The notes: a model not told the origin generated them from the sequence alone. Shown: positions 9,046-17,861, counted from the first letter of the stretch. The stretch: DNA of 64,000 nucleotides from Parasediminibacterium sp051861445 (GCA_051861445.1 JBHYCS010000006.1:62001-126000); one strand, 5' to 3'. Program-made: numbers and translations.

Positions 9046-10008
9046 TTATTGCTGCTGCTGTTGTTGCTGTTGAATAACTGAATCTACCACAAAACTTTCT
9101 TTTGTTGGTGCTGCACTTGGTGTAAATTCCATATTAATATTGTTTACATCTTCAAAAACATGACCATCCTCATAACCTACAGATACATAAACAGATAATT
9201 GTTGTTTTGCAGGCCCTTTAAAAGTTCCTTTTACAGGTGTGCAATCGTCAAAATGCTTACCTACTGCCAATTTTATATGATTATCAGTTACCCAAACATC
9301 ATTGGTTGGGTCTATTCCTGCCCATCCATAGTTGGGTACAAAAGCTTCTATCCATGCATGTGTTGCCCCCTCTCCTCTTAATCCATTTTTATTTGGGCAA
9401 ATATATCCACTCACATATCTACAAGGTATTTTCAACGAACGAAGAATTTGTAACAACACATGAGCAAAATCTTGACAAACACCTGCTTTTACTTCTAAAA
9501 TTTCATCTACAGTAGTTTCAACCGAAGTAATTCCTTTTACATATTTAAAATGGGTAAATACGTAGTTAGATGCTGCTTGTATGATAGTGGCAATACTTTT
9601 TGTAGAAGGATCTATTGCCTGTATTATTTGCTGTATTTCTTCTTCATTTTTAATTGCATTTTGTGTAGAAAAATCGAATAACTGAAAATTTTCAGATACT
9701 TCATTTTCTAATTGTTTCCAATTACTTTCTACTGTAGATACTTCTTTTTCAGGAGCAATTGTACGGATGGTAAGTTTACTTTCAATTACAAGTTTGTTAT
9801 GCTTTGGCAAAACATTAAATACGCCTGTTTTATTACCAAAATAATCTTTAAATGTAAATACTTCTGGATGATTGGTTATTTGTACTGCATGTTCAATTAC
9901 TTCTTGTTCGGTAGAAATAAACGGATAAATTTTTATTTCGTTACAGCTTTCTTTTATTAGTCTATCGTATTCATATTTAGTTACGTGATGTATGGTATAA
10001 ACGGGCAT
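9046..10008 (-). CDS. Transglutaminase-like protein of the alpha-E / CP-ATP-grasp cluster
   Basis: 320 residues. An N-terminal bacterial transglutaminase-associated domain (start MPVYTIHHVTKYEYD) is followed by a transglutaminase core with the Cys-His-Asp triad C178 (KAGVCQDFAH), H217 (GATHAWIEA) and D233 (AGIDPTND). There is no signal peptide. The family is found with alpha-E and circularly permuted ATP-grasp proteins, as here, and is thought to cleave or transfer a peptide-like product. The C-terminus ends in eight consecutive glutamines encoded by a CAA/CAG tract, which is not part of the conserved domain. Confidence 0.9.
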   Translation of the reverse strand: MPVYTIHHVTKYEYDRLIKESCNEIKIYPFISTEQEVIEHAVQITNHPEVFTFKDYFGNKTGVFNVLPKHNKLVIESKLTIRTIAPEKEVSTVESNWKQLENEVSENFQLFDFSTQNAIKNEEEIQQIIQAIDPSTKSIATIIQAASNYVFTHFKYVKGITSVETTVDEILEVKAGVCQDFAHVLLQILRSLKIPCRYVSGYICPNKNGLRGEGATHAWIEAFVPNYGWAGIDPTNDVWVTDNHIKLAVGKHFDDCTPVKGTFKGPAKQQLSVYVSVGYEDGHVFEDVNNINMEFTPSAAPTKESFVVDSVIQQQQQQQQ

Positions 10009-10102
10009 AGAGAATAGTTGGAATGAATAAAGATGCTAATGAAAACATCATATTTATTCATTATTTCTTAGTAAATGGTTTGCAATACTATGATAAAAAA
10101 CA

Positions 10103-10156
10103 AACTTTTCTACTAATTAACCATTTATTGTAATGGATATAAATAGTAGAAAAGTT
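10103..10156. repeat. Perfect 13-bp inverted repeat between the alpha-E and transglutaminase genes
   Basis: Arms 10103-10115 and 10144-10156 are exact inverse complements (AACTTTTCTACTA). The 28-base loop contains a smaller CCATT/AATGG stem (10121-10125, 10132-10136). On the minus strand it is followed by a T-rich stretch. It could attenuate transcription between the two genes or protect an mRNA end. Confidence 0.65.
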
Positions 10157-10181
10157 GATTAAAAACTACAGATATTCTGCT

Positions 10182-11123
10182 CTATGAATAAGAGAAAAAA
10201 CATTGACCAAGCATATTGCTAAATGCAGCAAGCTCGTTTTTAATTTCTTCTAAAAATTCTTGTAAATTGTCTTTATTCAGCGATTCAAAATCGGTGTATT
10301 CTACTTTACTCAATAATCGTCCAAAGCGTTTAATAATTGCGTCTTTATGTTCGGTATCATTTTCTTGTAAAACATCTACTAAGTATTTAGAAACACGACT
10401 TAATGAGTACAAAACACTACGTGTAAAATCTTTGTTAAACACTACTTGGTGCAGTGCATTTTCATTGTAAGCATTGCTACGATAGGTTTTTAAATGCAAT
10501 TCATAACCAGAAAGTGCAAGCAACATGGGCCTCCACTGCAAAATATCTTTTTCATCGCTCAAGTTGTAATCGATAAAGCTAAAAAACTTCTCAACCACTT
10601 CTATTGTTATAAAGCAACGTTCAATATATCTACCTAAGTTCATAAAACTCCAACCTAAACCTCTAGGCATAGTAGTATCGGTAACACCGTTATACAAAAT
10701 GCTCTCTTTCATAAACAAATCAATGGTTTCAAGAGCTTCATATCCTGTAAGTTTTTCTGCTAAATCTGAATTGTTTATTGAATGATACATGCCATTAACT
10801 TGTTCCCATACTTCTTTTGTAATATGGTCTTGAATTCCACGAGCATTCTCTCTAGATTTACCCAATATATTTTTTAAAGAATTTACGTTTGATGTATCCA
10901 GCAAAAGTTTGTGCAAAGTTTCTTGTGTATTAAACTTCATACTTTCTATTTCAGCATCATCACAATATGTAAAGATTTCTAAAATGTGTTTCCAACTTAA
11001 ATTATTATTTACCCCTTTATCAAACATCAAAATATAATTGGTCATGGTGCAACGAAGCAATCCATCTGCACGTTCCATATAACGATTTGTCCAAAAAAGA
11101 GAATCAGCAATTCTACTCAGCAT
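10182..11123 (-). CDS. Alpha-E domain protein (DUF403)
   Basis: 313 residues, entirely helical in appearance. The hallmark N-terminus is MLSRIADSLFWTNRYMERAD, and a second conserved segment, FMNLGRYIERC, lies in the middle. Alpha-E proteins are the regular partner of circularly permuted type-2 ATP-grasp ligases and transglutaminases, and both are encoded next to it. The biochemical role is not established; a scaffold or peptide-handling role has been proposed for the cluster. It begins 132 bases downstream of the ATP-grasp gene on the same strand. Confidence 0.92.
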   Translation of the reverse strand: MLSRIADSLFWTNRYMERADGLLRCTMTNYILMFDKGVNNNLSWKHILEIFTYCDDAEIESMKFNTQETLHKLLLDTSNVNSLKNILGKSRENARGIQDHITKEVWEQVNGMYHSINNSDLAEKLTGYEALETIDLFMKESILYNGVTDTTMPRGLGWSFMNLGRYIERCFITIEVVEKFFSFIDYNLSDEKDILQWRPMLLALSGYELHLKTYRSNAYNENALHQVVFNKDFTRSVLYSLSRVSKYLVDVLQENDTEHKDAIIKRFGRLLSKVEYTDFESLNKDNLQEFLEEIKNELAAFSNMLGQCFFSYS

Positions 11124-11255
11124 AAAATATTTGCGTTTATACTGTGTCTATTTCACAGACACATGGTTCATCAATATTTATTCATTCACAGGTGCCGCAT
11201 TCAAATTTACATTTTGCATGCTACCATCTTTATCGTTTCATTTTTCATCAACCAT

Positions 11256-12707
11256 TTATTCAATTACCCAAGTGTCTTTACTGCCACCACCTTGAGAAGA
11301 GTTCACCACCAAACTTCCTTCTCTTAAAGCAACCCTTGTTAATCCGCCAGGAACAATTTGTACACCATCAGGACCACACAAAGCATAAGGTCTTAAATCT
11401 ACATGACGAGGCACAAACTTTCCATCAATAAAGCAAGGAACGGTTGATAATTTAATAATAGGTTGTGCAATAAAACTTCTAGGATCTTCTTCTACTACCT
11501 TAATAAAATCGGTAATTTCTGTTTCAGAAGCACTATTTCCCATCAACATTCCATAACCACCAGATTGATTGGTACGCTTAATCACCATTTTAGTAATGTT
11601 GGCAAACACATGTTTGCGTTGTTCTTCATCGCTCAACTCATAAGTAGGTACGTTTGGTAAAATAGGATCTTCATTTAAATAATACTTAATCATTGCAGGC
11701 ACATAATTGTAAACCGCTTTATCATCGGCAACACCATTGCCTAATGCATTCACAATGGCTACATTTCCTTTTCTATATGCACCAATTAAACCAGGAACAC
11801 CCAACAAACTATCTTTTCTAAAAACCAATGGATCTAAAAATTCATCATCTACCCTTCTATAAATTACATGAACTTGCTTTAAACCATTGGTAGTTTTAGC
11901 GTATACTTTATGATTATCAACCAATAAATCTCTTCCTTCAACCAATTCAATTCCCATACTTCTTGCTAAAAAAGTATGCTCATAATAAGCAGAATTATAA
12001 ACACCAGGTGTAAGTAAAACCACGTTTGGATTACTGAGTTGAGCAGGTGCTAATTGTAACAAAATTTGATGCAGCATTAGTGGATAACTACTTACCATTT
12101 TTGCTTTACTACTATACAATAAATCTGGAAACAAACGCTTGGTAACTTCTCTGTTTTCTAACATATAACTTACACCACTGGGTGTACGCAAATTATCTTC
12201 TAGGATATAAAAAGTGCCATCATCGCCTCTAATTAAGTCAATACCACTAATATGTACGTAAATATCATGAGGCACTTGAATGCCAAACACTTCTCTTGTA
12301 AAATGTGGACAGCTAGAAATTAAATCTGCAGGCACAATGCCATCTTTAATAATTTGTTGCTCGTTGTACACATCTTTTAAAAACATGTTTAATGCTTTTA
12401 AACGCTGTTTAATGCCTTTTTCTACATGATTCCATTCGGCAGAAGTAATAATACGAGGAATAATATCGAAAGGAAAAATACGTTCAATACCAGCATTATC
12501 GCTGTATACAGTAAACGTAATGCCTTGATTCATAAACAATTCACTAGCCAATTTATCTTTCTGATGCAAAGCATCTACAGGCAAATCTTGCAAGGCTTCA
12601 AAAACTTTGGTGTATTGCTCTCGAATAGATGAGCCAGTGTTCATTTCGTCCCAAATACCAGGCTGTGTAATATATTGTTGCCACAAATCAGCACTATTCA
12701 TAAGCAA
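11256..12707 (-). CDS. Circularly permuted type-2 ATP-grasp protein (DUF404/DUF407)
   Basis: 483 residues. Recognisable segments are RIFPFDIIPRI, the nucleotide-binding part around ILEDNLRTPSGVSYMLENR, LTPGVYNSAYYEH, and the C-terminal block SFIAQPIIKLST followed by HVDLRPYAL and the GGGSKDTWV tail. The family is predicted to form peptide or amide bonds using ATP. With the alpha-E and transglutaminase genes downstream it makes the standard three-gene cluster. Its substrate is unknown. The start ATG at 12707 fits the family's N-terminus. No clear promoter box is visible in the 240-base upstream spacer. Confidence 0.92.
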   Translation of the reverse strand: MLMNSADLWQQYITQPGIWDEMNTGSSIREQYTKVFEALQDLPVDALHQKDKLASELFMNQGITFTVYSDNAGIERIFPFDIIPRIITSAEWNHVEKGIKQRLKALNMFLKDVYNEQQIIKDGIVPADLISSCPHFTREVFGIQVPHDIYVHISGIDLIRGDDGTFYILEDNLRTPSGVSYMLENREVTKRLFPDLLYSSKAKMVSSYPLMLHQILLQLAPAQLSNPNVVLLTPGVYNSAYYEHTFLARSMGIELVEGRDLLVDNHKVYAKTTNGLKQVHVIYRRVDDEFLDPLVFRKDSLLGVPGLIGAYRKGNVAIVNALGNGVADDKAVYNYVPAMIKYYLNEDPILPNVPTYELSDEEQRKHVFANITKMVIKRTNQSGGYGMLMGNSASETEITDFIKVVEEDPRSFIAQPIIKLSTVPCFIDGKFVPRHVDLRPYALCGPDGVQIVPGGLTRVALREGSLVVNSSQGGGSKDTWVIE

Positions 12708-12947
12708 AATTTTTATAGAAAAATGGGTTTATAGTATCATGAATGGTCAGTGCTTGAAAGATAGGTATAAAAATGATTAAGTTAAAAAACGATGCATATA
12801 TTTTTTAAAAAAGCAACAGAATAGTAAAAAAACAAAGCTAATTTTCTAATTTTTATAAATTATTTGGAAAATTTTCTATTAAAAATGCGTAATTAATAGA
12901 CAATAAAAATAAATAGAAAAATTAATTATGCGATGAAATACCAAAGA

Positions 12948-13382
12948 CTAGGATTTAACGAGTAAATAAAAAAACTTAGATAACTCTGTTTTTTCAACCG
13001 AAGTTAAAGGTGTATTGTTTTGAATTTTTGACTGGAAATATACGACTCTTTTGTGTTGTGGATATTTGGCAAGAATAGCAGTAATATATTTTTCAGATTG
13101 AAGATCTTTTTCAGTTTCTACAGGTTTTATTTGAAGTGGTGTTTTATCTCTTGTTGGCATTTTAGCAATAGTTGCTTCTAAAGTTGCTAACCAACCTGCT
13201 GGCATTTCAGCTACTTTTTGTGCCTTTAATAAAAGACCTTCCATTTGTTTCTTGGTAAGCCATCCTCTCTCTTCGTATTGATGCATTAAACTCATGATAA
13301 ACAAAGCATCTTTATTGGCTTCGTAACAAGCGTTTAAAATTTTATCTATTACATCTAAACTTCCTTTCTTTTTTGCATCCAT
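12948..13382 (-). CDS. Uncharacterised 144-residue helical protein
   Basis: No signal peptide or membrane segment. The product is predicted mostly helical, with a basic N-terminus (MDAKKKGS) and a conserved-looking EERGWLTKKQMEGLLLKA segment. I do not recognise a family with certainty. It lies downstream of aspS (a hairpin terminator separates them) and 240 bases upstream of the ATP-grasp gene, so it is probably transcribed alone. Confidence 0.6.
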   Translation of the reverse strand: MDAKKKGSLDVIDKILNACYEANKDALFIMSLMHQYEERGWLTKKQMEGLLLKAQKVAEMPAGWLATLEATIAKMPTRDKTPLQIKPVETEKDLQSEKYITAILAKYPQHKRVVYFQSKIQNNTPLTSVEKTELSKFFYLLVKS

Positions 13383-13489
13383 AAATGTTGTATAAAAATC
13401 AATTGAAAATAATCAACTTAATTCATTATTACTTCAATTTAAAAACGACTATTGGTAAACTACTTCATTCAATTAACTGCATAAAAAAA

Positions 13490-13521
13490 CTCATTCATAC
13501 AGTATAATTGCAATGAATGAG
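13490..13521 (-). terminator. Rho-independent terminator of aspS
   Basis: Arms 13490-13498 and 13513-13521 (CTCATTCAT / ATGAATGAG) form a 9-bp stem. On the minus strand it is followed by seven T residues. It starts about 20 bases after the aspS stop codon. Confidence 0.85.
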
Positions 13522-13542
13522 CCTTAATTTTTAAAAACGATA

Positions 13543-15378
13543 TTAAACTTTATCTTTTACGTTTAACTGTATTTGTAACTCTACCAATTGTTTTTCATCT
13601 ATACTACTTGGTGCGTCTAACATTACATCCCTACCACTATTGTTTTTAGGGAAAGCAATAAAATCTCTAATACTTTCACTTCCACCTAAAATAGCACACA
13701 ATCTATCAAATCCAAAAGCTAACCCACCATGTGGTGGTGCTCCATATTCAAAAGCACCCAATAAAAATCCAAACTTATGATTGGCTTCTTCTTCCGTCAT
13801 TCCTAAGGCCGCAAACATTTTTTCTTGTAATGGTCTTTGGAAAATTCGAATAGAACCACCACCAATTTCGTTACCATTTAAAACCAAATCGTAGGCATTT
13901 GCTTTAATGTTTGCATAAGGATGTTCTAGATATTTTGAAGCATCTTCAATAAATGGATTATTATTAATCATTACTTCAATATGATCTGGCTTTGGTGAAG
14001 TAAACGGATGATGACGAGCCACCCAACGGTTTTCTTCTTCTGCATATTCAAACAAAGGAAAATCTAAAACCCATAACAATTTAAACTCGTTGTTTTTGCG
14101 TAATCCTAAACGATTGCCCAATTCCATTCTTAAATCGCTAGTCGCTTTTCTTGTTTTTTCTTCTGCACCTGCAAGAATTAAAATTAAATCGCCAGCTTTT
14201 GCATTTGCTGCTGTTGCTATAGCTTTTAATTTTTCTTCTGAATAAAATTTATCAATACTGCTTTTAAAACTTCCATCGGTATTGCATTTAATAAATGCCA
14301 AACCTTTCATGCCTATTTGTGGACGCTTTACCCATTCTATCAACTCATCAGTTTGTTTACGGGTATATTCTGCACAACCTGGTACTGCAATAGCCAACAC
14401 CGTTTCTGCATCGTCAAATACAGGGAAATTTGCTCCGCTAATTAATGCACTAATATCTTCTTTTGAAGGAAATGTATGTTTTGGAAATTTAAGATTACAA
14501 ATTTGCATATCGAAACGAATATCTGGTTTATCGTTTCCATATTGCCACATCGCTTCTTCCCATGTAGTACGTTGTACTTTTTCTGTATAATCTATTTGCT
14601 TTACGTCTTTAAAAATGCGTTTTACCAACCCTTCAAACATTTGTAAAATATCTTCTTGCTCTACAAATGCCATTTCACAATCTATTTGTGTAAATTCTGG
14701 TTGACGATCGGCTCTTAAATCTTCATCTCTAAAGCATTTTACAATTTGATAATAACGATCGTATCCACTTACCATTAGCAATTGCTTGAATGTTTGTGGG
14801 CTTTGTGGCAATGCATAAAACTGACCTGCATTCATACGGCTTGGCACAACAAAATCTCTAGCTCCTTCTGGTGTAGACTTAATAAGAAATGGCGTTTCAA
14901 TATCCATAAAACCATTTTCGTGTAAATAGTTTCTGGTAGATCTACCAACTGCATAACGCAATTCTAAATTCTTTTTTACTGCATTTCTACGTAAATCTAA
15001 ATAGCGATATTTCATGCGTAAATCTTCACCACCATCTGTATCGTCTTGAATGGTAAATGGAGGAACAGCACTTTTATTTAAAATAGTAAATGCAGTTACT
15101 AAAATTTCAATTTCTCCTGTTGCAATGTTGCTGTTTTTATTGCTACGTTCATTTACTTTACCTGTTGCTTGCAAAACAAACTCTCTACCTAATGGCTGAG
15201 CGTCTAATTGAGCATTTAAACTCTCGTTGAATAACAATTGTGTAATACCGTATCTATCTCTTAAATCTACAAACGTAATGCTACCGAATTTACGAACAGT
15301 TTGAACCCAACCTGCTAGGGTTACAATTTGATTTACGTTTTTTAAAGTTAATTCACCACAGGTGTTGGTTCTATACAT
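13543..15378 (-). CDS. aspS: Aspartyl-tRNA synthetase
   Basis: 611 residues, close to the usual bacterial length of about 590. An N-terminal OB fold (residues 1-110, WVQTVRKFGSITFVDLRD) binds the anticodon. The class II motifs follow: KYRYLDLRR (motif 1), FRDEDLRADRQPEFTQID (motif 2) and GLAFGFDRL (motif 3). A GAD-type insertion domain lies in between. It charges tRNA-Asp with aspartate. The gene has its own promoter-like box about 120-130 bases upstream, a structured leader, and a terminator downstream, so it appears monocistronic. Confidence 0.97.
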   Translation of the reverse strand: MYRTNTCGELTLKNVNQIVTLAGWVQTVRKFGSITFVDLRDRYGITQLLFNESLNAQLDAQPLGREFVLQATGKVNERSNKNSNIATGEIEILVTAFTILNKSAVPPFTIQDDTDGGEDLRMKYRYLDLRRNAVKKNLELRYAVGRSTRNYLHENGFMDIETPFLIKSTPEGARDFVVPSRMNAGQFYALPQSPQTFKQLLMVSGYDRYYQIVKCFRDEDLRADRQPEFTQIDCEMAFVEQEDILQMFEGLVKRIFKDVKQIDYTEKVQRTTWEEAMWQYGNDKPDIRFDMQICNLKFPKHTFPSKEDISALISGANFPVFDDAETVLAIAVPGCAEYTRKQTDELIEWVKRPQIGMKGLAFIKCNTDGSFKSSIDKFYSEEKLKAIATAANAKAGDLILILAGAEEKTRKATSDLRMELGNRLGLRKNNEFKLLWVLDFPLFEYAEEENRWVARHHPFTSPKPDHIEVMINNNPFIEDASKYLEHPYANIKANAYDLVLNGNEIGGGSIRIFQRPLQEKMFAALGMTEEEANHKFGFLLGAFEYGAPPHGGLAFGFDRLCAILGGSESIRDFIAFPKNNSGRDVMLDAPSSIDEKQLVELQIQLNVKDKV

Positions 15379-15434
15379 GATTGTGTAATTAGTAGTATGT
15401 TATGAAAATAAACAATGCTCCATAAAGAACAAAG

Positions 15435-15501
15435 CGTTGAAGAGTGCGACGCAACAAAAGCTACATAGTAATTCTGTTGCTGGTTTCACAAAAGTTCAAC
15501 G
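15435..15501 (-). promoter_or_regulatory. Structured leader of aspS (nested inverted repeats)
   Basis: Outer arms CGTTGAA (15435-15441) and TTCAACG (15495-15501) enclose inner arms GCAACA (15451-15456) and TGTTGC (15475-15480). The element lies at the expected 5' end of the aspS transcript, directly after the promoter box. It is visibly richer in G+C than the flanks. Function unknown. Confidence 0.45.
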
Positions 15502-15506
15502 GGTGG

Positions 15507-15534
15507 CAAATATAATCACTTAACCGAAAAACAA
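15507..15534 (-). promoter_or_regulatory. Bacteroidota-type promoter of aspS
   Basis: On the minus strand a TATATTTG box (15514-15507) matches the TAnnTTTG -7 consensus. A TTG at 15534-15532 lies 17 bases upstream, in the range seen for the -33 element. Transcription would start near 15500. Confidence 0.6.
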
Positions 15535-15613
15535 GTTTTTTGCTATGGATTGAAAAAAAGGGAAATGATTTATTTCTTATACCGGTTGCAATAGCCACTA
15601 CTTTTACAATGAA

Positions 15614-16780
15614 ATGATACAGACAGAAAACGACACTTTAAATATTAAAAAAACTAGACTTGGTATAGCTTGTTTTTTCTTTATTTCTGGTTTTGGATTT
15701 GCAAGTTGGGCTTGTAGAATTCCTGCATTGCAACATCAATTACAATTAAACAATGCAACATTGGGCAGCACTTTATTTGCTTTGCCATTGGGGCTAATAC
15801 TTACATTACCACTTACTAGCTATTTATTAGGAAAATATAGTAGCCGCAACATTATGCTTTTAGGAACGCTTTTTTATACGTTTTTACTTTGCTTAATTGG
15901 CTTTGTATCTTCTACTTGGCAATTTGTGGTGCTTTTATTTTTATTTGGAAGTGCAAGAAATTTAATGAACATATCTATTAATGCTCAATCGGTAGGTGTT
16001 CAAAAATTATATAAGAAATCTATTATTGCTACGTTTCATGGCATTTGGAGTATTGCAGGTTTTTCGGCTGCATTTATAGGAGCTTTTTTAATTGGAAAAG
16101 ATGTAGCTACTTGGCAACACTTTTTAATGGCTGCAACAGTATGTTTTGTGTTGGCATTTATTGCATTTAAATATACCATTTATAACGATGTTGATACAAC
16201 AAAAAATGTTGAAAAAAGAGCACTTTTTAATTTTCCGAATAGAAGCTTGCTAAAGCTAGGACTAGTGGGTTTTGCATGTATGGCATGTGAAGGAATTATG
16301 TACGATTGGAGTGGAATTTACTTTAAAACAATTGTACTTGCTCCTAAAACTTGGGAGGCCGTAGGCTATGCTAGTTTTATGTGTGCGGCTGCAAGTGGCA
16401 GATTTTTGGGTGATTGGATAACCAATAAAATTGGTGCAAAACGTTTATTGCAAGTATCTGGATTCTTGGTTTTTATAGGCATGCTTTTGTCTATCATTTT
16501 TCCATACTTATTTAGTGCTACAATTGGTTTCATTTGTATAGGCTTAGGCATTTCTTGTATTGTTCCCATTACCATGTCACTTGCTGGCAAAACCAAAAAT
16601 CAAACAGCAGGTGTTGCAATAGCATCAATTTCTACAGTTAGTTATTTCGGTTTTTTACTGTTTCCACCAATTATTGGCTACATAGCAGAAACAATTGGAT
16701 TGCAATTTTCTTTTGGTTTAGGAGCTTTTATGGGCTTATTGATTGTTTTACTAGTGACAAAAATTGAAATTGGAAAATAG
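15614..16780 (+). CDS. MFS transporter (YbjJ-like)
   Basis: 388 residues with about 12 hydrophobic helices and short loops. The N-terminal part includes GFGFASWACRIPALQ, typical of the YbjJ/FucP-like branch of the major facilitator superfamily, and the middle has GIWSIAGFSAAFIGA. Substrate unknown. It is transcribed divergently from aspS and is followed by an inverted repeat and the peroxiredoxin promoter, so it is probably a single-gene unit. Confidence 0.85.
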   Translation: MIQTENDTLNIKKTRLGIACFFFISGFGFASWACRIPALQHQLQLNNATLGSTLFALPLGLILTLPLTSYLLGKYSSRNIMLLGTLFYTFLLCLIGFVSSTWQFVVLLFLFGSARNLMNISINAQSVGVQKLYKKSIIATFHGIWSIAGFSAAFIGAFLIGKDVATWQHFLMAATVCFVLAFIAFKYTIYNDVDTTKNVEKRALFNFPNRSLLKLGLVGFACMACEGIMYDWSGIYFKTIVLAPKTWEAVGYASFMCAAASGRFLGDWITNKIGAKRLLQVSGFLVFIGMLLSIIFPYLFSATIGFICIGLGISCIVPITMSLAGKTKNQTAGVAIASISTVSYFGFLLFPPIIGYIAETIGLQFSFGLGAFMGLLIVLLVTKIEIGK

Positions 16781-16808
16781 AAAAATATTTTTTTAGGAAA
16801 AGAAAAAA

Positions 16809-16842
16809 TATCCTACTAATTTAATAGGATAATATATATTTG
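16809..16842 (+). promoter_or_regulatory. Peroxiredoxin promoter with adjoining palindrome
   Basis: TATATTTG at 16835-16842 matches the TAnnTTTG -7 box, 22 bases before the peroxiredoxin start. Just upstream, 16809-16815 and 16825-16831 form a 7-bp inverted repeat (TATCCTA / TAGGATA, 9-base spacer). This is a candidate operator, or alternatively a weak terminator for the transporter gene. Confidence 0.5.
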
Positions 16843-16863
16843 CATTCCTAAAACATATCAATC

Positions 16864-17502
16864 ATGAGTTTAAGACTTGGCGACATTGCACCAAATTTTC
16901 AGGCAAAAACATCTATTGGCAATATTGACTTTTACGAGTTTCTAGGAAACAGTTGGGGAATTTTGTTTTCTCACCCTGCAGATTATACACCTGTTTGCAC
17001 TACAGAATTAGGAAGAACAGCTGCCTTAAAAGACGAATTTGAAAAACGTGGCGTAAAAGTATTAGCCCTTAGTGTAGATCCAGTAGAACAACATTTAGGT
17101 TGGATAAAAGACATCAACGAAACACAGCATGTGGAAGTTGATTTTCCAATTATTGCTGACGATGATAGAAAAGTATCTACTTTGTATGATTTTATCCATC
17201 CAAATGCTTCTGCTACGGCAACAGTTCGTTCTTTAGTAATTATTGCTCCTGATAAATCAGTAAAATTAATTATTACTTATCCTGCTTCTACCGGTAGAAA
17301 CTTTGTGGAGGTTTTACGTGTAGTTGATTCGTTGCAACTAACAGCTAATTACAGTGTTGCTACACCTGCTAATTGGAAGGAAGGTGAAGATGTAATAGTA
17401 GTACCAACTATAAAAACAGAAGATGCAATTGCTAAATTTCCAAAAGGTGTTACGGTTGTAAAACCATATTTACGATATACACCACAACCAAATAAAGATT
17501 AA
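16864..17502 (+). CDS. 1-Cys peroxiredoxin (Prx6 type)
   Basis: 212 residues. The AhpC/TSA fold is recognised by the PADYTPVCTTELG motif with peroxidatic C45, and by the C-terminal Prx6-type extension (GVTVVKPYLRYTPQP). No other cysteine is present in the protein, so it must use an external thiol for recycling. It reduces hydrogen peroxide and organic peroxides in the cytoplasm. It has its own promoter box and a strong downstream hairpin. Confidence 0.95.
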   Translation: MSLRLGDIAPNFQAKTSIGNIDFYEFLGNSWGILFSHPADYTPVCTTELGRTAALKDEFEKRGVKVLALSVDPVEQHLGWIKDINETQHVEVDFPIIADDDRKVSTLYDFIHPNASATATVRSLVIIAPDKSVKLIITYPASTGRNFVEVLRVVDSLQLTANYSVATPANWKEGEDVIVVPTIKTEDAIAKFPKGVTVVKPYLRYTPQPNKD

Positions 17503-17522
17503 AATATTTGGCTGTAAATAAA

Positions 17523-17556
17523 CAATGGCTGCATTTATTATAAAGTGCAGCCATTG
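17523..17556 (+). terminator. Strong hairpin after the peroxiredoxin gene
   Basis: Arms 17523-17533 and 17546-17556 (CAATGGCTGCA / TGCAGCCATTG) form a perfect 11-bp stem about 20 bases after the stop codon. A T run does not follow directly, so it may act as an mRNA-stabilising or factor-assisted terminator. Confidence 0.6.
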
Positions 17557-17602
17557 GTATAATAAGAAGTTTTGAAATTAATCATATAAAAACAATATAA
17601 AA

Positions 17603-17625
17603 AAAGCTACTCAAAAAGTAGCTTT
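17603..17625 (-). terminator. Terminator of the small 71-residue gene
   Basis: Arms 17603-17611 and 17617-17625 (AAAGCTACT / AGTAGCTTT) with a 5-base loop. On the minus strand a run of seven T residues follows. It lies 20 bases after the stop of the gene at 17646-17861. Confidence 0.8.
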
Positions 17626-17645
17626 AAATACATTGAAAAAATTGA

Positions 17646-17861
17646 CTAAAATCCTTTTTTTGCAACACCATCAGCAATTGCCTGCAATGCTTTTGCTTCA
17701 CCTAGTATAGCAGCCATCTTGTTTCCTTTACCATCATGACCAGCAGCCATATAACCACCTTTTGCTGTTTTGGTGATTACAGCATCTTGCATAGGAACGT
17801 TTTTTTCTTTTGTTTTTAAGCAGTATGCTTTAAGCATTTTACTAGTATCCATTTTGTTCAA
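17646..17861 (-). CDS. Small protein resembling a cysteine-poor DUF5679 domain
   Basis: 71 residues, basic, with no signal peptide. The order YCLKTKEK, then MQDAVITKTAKGG, then GHDGKGNKM resembles the DUF5679 zinc-ribbon family as I remember it (Y-C-x-K-C-x-x-K ... C-P-x-C-G). Here only the first cysteine remains, so zinc binding by the usual four cysteines is not possible. A separate terminator and the flanking spacer support a real gene. ATG 17852 (codon 4) is an alternative start. The similarity is from memory and uncertain. Confidence 0.65.
   Translation of the reverse strand: MNKMDTSKMLKAYCLKTKEKNVPMQDAVITKTAKGGYMAAGHDGKGNKMAAILGEAKALQAIADGVAKKGF

Noticed and set aside
9237..9515. Plus-strand frame of 92 codons in the transglutaminase gene
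   Set aside because: Antisense to the catalytic core, which is clearly coding on the minus strand.
11144..11431. Plus-strand frame of 95 codons across the alpha-E / ATP-grasp gap
   Set aside because: It runs opposite to the conserved ATP-grasp coding sequence and has no recognisable features.
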